Part shown: positions 6,320 through 7,465 of the stretch, piece after piece | Numbering within the stretch: position 1 is the stretch's first letter | Layout: the number at the start of each line of letters is the position of its first letter | Assembly (NCBI GenBank): GCA_034437075.1 | Contig: DAOTVD010000197.1 | Coordinates: 1-7,465, forward strand | Source: DAOTVD01 sp034437075 | GTDB lineage: Bacteria > Chloroflexota > Anaerolineae > Aggregatilineales > J027 | Direction of reading: 5' to 3' | Length of the DNA: 7,465 nucleotides | Position numbers and translations under genes: made by a program | Notes under the pieces: generated by a model | The model's input: the letters and a program-made list of their open reading frames with translations, nothing else | What the model was told of the DNA's origin: nothing | Database searches by the model: none

Positions 6320-6333
6320 TACAATTGTTTGTA
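6320..6333. repeat. Short inverted repeat in the mccB leader
   Basis: TACAA (6320-6324) and TTGTA (6329-6333) are perfect inverted 5-mers with a 4-nt spacer. They sit just upstream of the mccB ribosome site in the only sizeable intergenic stretch of the window. It could be an operator half-site pair or chance in AT-richer DNA. Confidence 0.25.
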
Positions 6334-6388
6334 GTGTACCATGCCTGCATCAGGTCTGTGTGGAGGCTGGTTCTGTTGTGGTCGGGTC

Positions 6389-6398
6389 AATTATAATT
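6389..6398. promoter_or_regulatory. Palindromic -10-like element between mccB and tsaE
   Basis: AATTATAATT is a perfect palindrome containing a consensus TATAAT on each strand (6392-6397 on +; 6395-6390 on -). It is therefore a candidate shared -10 box for the divergent mcc and tsa operons. For tsaE it predicts a start site near 6404 and a leader of about 13 nt that just includes the AAAAAGG ribosome site. For mccB it predicts a leader of about 83 nt. No convincing TTGACA-type -35 is visible at 16-18 nt on either strand, so the call is tentative. Confidence 0.35.
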
Positions 6399-6416
6399 TC
6401 CGGCAAAAAGGTCGTT

Positions 6417-6911
6417 ATGCCCTCAATCCATCTCATCACCAAACATGCACAGCACACCCGCCAATTGGGTGAGTGGCTCGGCCAACAGCTACAAGCCGGG
6501 GATGTCATTTGCCTGGGGGGGGAGCTCGGCGCGGGCAAAACGACGCTCGCTCAGGGCCTTGGCGTTGGATGGGGTGCCGCGCAAACGCTCACTAGCCCAA
6601 CCTATGTGTTGGTGCGGCAGTATCAACGCGCAGCGGATGGGGACTATTTGCATCATATCGATGCCTACCGCCTGGCAGGCCGCGCGGATGCCGAAAGCCT
6701 CGCGCTAGAGGATATGTTCGCCCTGCCGGGTGTAGTGCTCATCGAATGGGCCGAGAATCTGCGCGACGATCTGCCGGAGGATGTCTTGTGGCTGCGCCTG
6801 GCCCCGGATGCCGACCACCCCGATTACCGCCACATCCAGGCCGAAGCGACCGGGCCACACAGCGCGCGCCTGCTAGAGTTGATCGGAGCGTATGATGCTA
6901 CTAGCGATTGA
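6417..6911 (+). CDS. tsaE: tRNA t6A biosynthesis ATPase TsaE
   Basis: A 164-residue P-loop ATPase needed for the threonylcarbamoyladenosine (t6A37) modification of ANN-decoding tRNAs, acting with TsaB and TsaD in the cytoplasm. Visible marks are the Walker A motif G-E-L-G-A-G-K-T-T at 35-43, S-P-T-Y at 60-63, H-I-D-A-Y-R at 80-85 and I-E-W-A-E at 109-113, all typical of TsaE, as is the length. An ORF starting at 6282 overlaps mccB on the other strand and adds 45 residues unlike the family. ATG 6417 is preferred because AAAAAGG (6405-6411) lies 5 nt before it and the M-P-S-I-H-L-I-T start fits. An unbroken run of eight Gs (6515-6522) encodes part of the strand before Walker A. The gene overlaps tsaB by 17 nt. 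Confidence 0.95.
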   Translation: MPSIHLITKHAQHTRQLGEWLGQQLQAGDVICLGGELGAGKTTLAQGLGVGWGAAQTLTSPTYVLVRQYQRAADGDYLHHIDAYRLAGRADAESLALEDMFALPGVVLIEWAENLRDDLPEDVLWLRLAPDADHPDYRHIQAEATGPHSARLLELIGAYDATSD

Positions 6912-7465
6912 TACTGCAACGCGCGTGCTCAGCCTGGCGCTCTATGATGGCGTGCGCGTACTCGCTGAATATACCCAGGCGACGCGCAACCAACATACGG
7001 TGGAATTGGCGGCGCAGATTCAGACCATGCTGGCGGGGCAAGGGGTTGCTAGCAGCGACCTGAGCGCGCTAGCCATCGCGCAGGGGCCAGGCTCGTATTC
7101 GGGTTTGCGTGCGGGCTTTGGCGTGGCCAAAGGCATCTGCCTGGTGCATGGCCTGCCGCTGATTCCAGTCCGAACGCCCCTTATTTTTGCGGCAGGAACG
7201 CCCCACGGGCCGTATCCGTTGTGGGTAAGTTTGCCTGCTGGGCGGCGGCGTATCATCTTGCAACGCTTTGTGTGGCACAACGATAGCTGGCGCGAAGATG
7301 CCCCCCCCGACAACACAACCTGGGCCGAAGCCCTAGCGGCGCTAGACCAACCCGTTAGCGTGGTTGGCGAATGGGATGCGGCGACATGGCAACTGTTAAA
7401 CGAAACCACTGCGCCAGTTCATCCGCTGAAGCCAGCCTGGGGGCTACGTCGCGCGGGGCATCTGG
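6895..7465 (+). CDS. tsaB: tRNA t6A biosynthesis protein TsaB, 5' part (continues beyond window)
   Basis: The frame is open from ATG 6895 to the end of the window (190 codons, no stop). It begins M-L-L-A-I-D-T-A-T, the hallmark of the ASKHA-fold TsaB/YeaZ proteins, and carries A-I-A-Q-G-P-G-S-Y-S-G-L-R-A-G near residues 59-73, matching the family's G-P-G-S-F-T-G-(V/L)-R-x-G. TsaB is the inactive partner that dimerises with TsaD in the t6A-forming complex. GGAG at 6885-6888 is 6 nt from this ATG and 3 nt from an in-frame ATG at 6892, so 6895 is the better start. The start lies inside the end of tsaE (17-nt overlap), implying coupled translation. The region after about residue 100 is less conserved, as is normal for the family. 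A run of eight Cs sits at 7301-7308. Confidence 0.93.
   Translation, partial: MLLAIDTATRVLSLALYDGVRVLAEYTQATRNQHTVELAAQIQTMLAGQGVASSDLSALAIAQGPGSYSGLRAGFGVAKGICLVHGLPLIPVRTPLIFAAGTPHGPYPLWVSLPAGRRRIILQRFVWHNDSWREDAPPDNTTWAEALAALDQPVSVVGEWDAATWQLLNETTAPVHPLKPAWGLRRAGHL

Noticed and set aside
6301..6416. Riboswitch or attenuator in the mccB leader
   Set aside because: Only very short stems (such as ATGC-AG-GCAT) are visible, with no recognised riboswitch motif or terminator.
7020..7409. A 129-codon - strand ORF near the window end
   Set aside because: It is antisense to tsaB, which is clear from its M-L-L-A-I-D-T-A-T start and its G-P-G-S-Y motif.

Overview
The window is moderately GC-rich bacterial DNA, densely packed with conserved metabolic and housekeeping genes. 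I see no phage, transposon, CRISPR or RNA-gene signal. Gene content and order (pgeF-yggS-yggT with DUF167 genes; a methylcrotonyl-CoA-carboxylase-like operon; tsaE-tsaB) suggest a free-living bacterium. A Chloroflexota (Anaerolineae-like) origin is my best guess, but it is an inference from style and protein resemblance, not a proven assignment.

Region 1 (1-1871, + strand) is a tight operon. It starts with the last 40 codons of a PgeF/YfiH/YlmD-type laccase-domain protein, which overlaps a YggS/YlmE PLP-binding protein by 4 nt. Then come a two-helix YggT/YlmG membrane protein and two tandem, diverged DUF167 (YggU-family) proteins. The order combines the Bacillus-type ylmD-ylmE-ylmG cluster (without sepF) and the E. 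coli yggS-yggT-yggU cluster.

Region 2 (6300 down to 1868, - strand) is one compact operon read mccB -> sirB1-like -> biotin carboxylase -> biotin carrier. The carboxyltransferase is a full-length MccB type. The alpha subunit, usually one polypeptide (biotin carboxylase, BT linker domain, biotin carrier), is broken here into two ORFs in the linker, with a one-nucleotide frame offset. A SirB1-family transglutaminase-core/TPR protein sits between the beta and alpha parts. The last gene shares its stop codon region with the last gene of region 1 in a 4-bp tail-to-tail overlap.

Region 3 (6301-7465) begins with a 116-nt divergent intergenic stretch carrying a palindromic -10-like element. It continues on the + strand with tsaE and the 5' part of tsaB, two partners in tRNA t6A synthesis, which overlap by 17 nt. 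tsaB runs off the end of the window.

The points most worth a second look are the split carboxylase alpha subunit, the paired DUF167 paralogs, the SirB1-like gene inside the carboxylase operon, and the convergent stop overlap with a possible terminator inside coding sequence. No intergenic stretch exceeds 300 bases.
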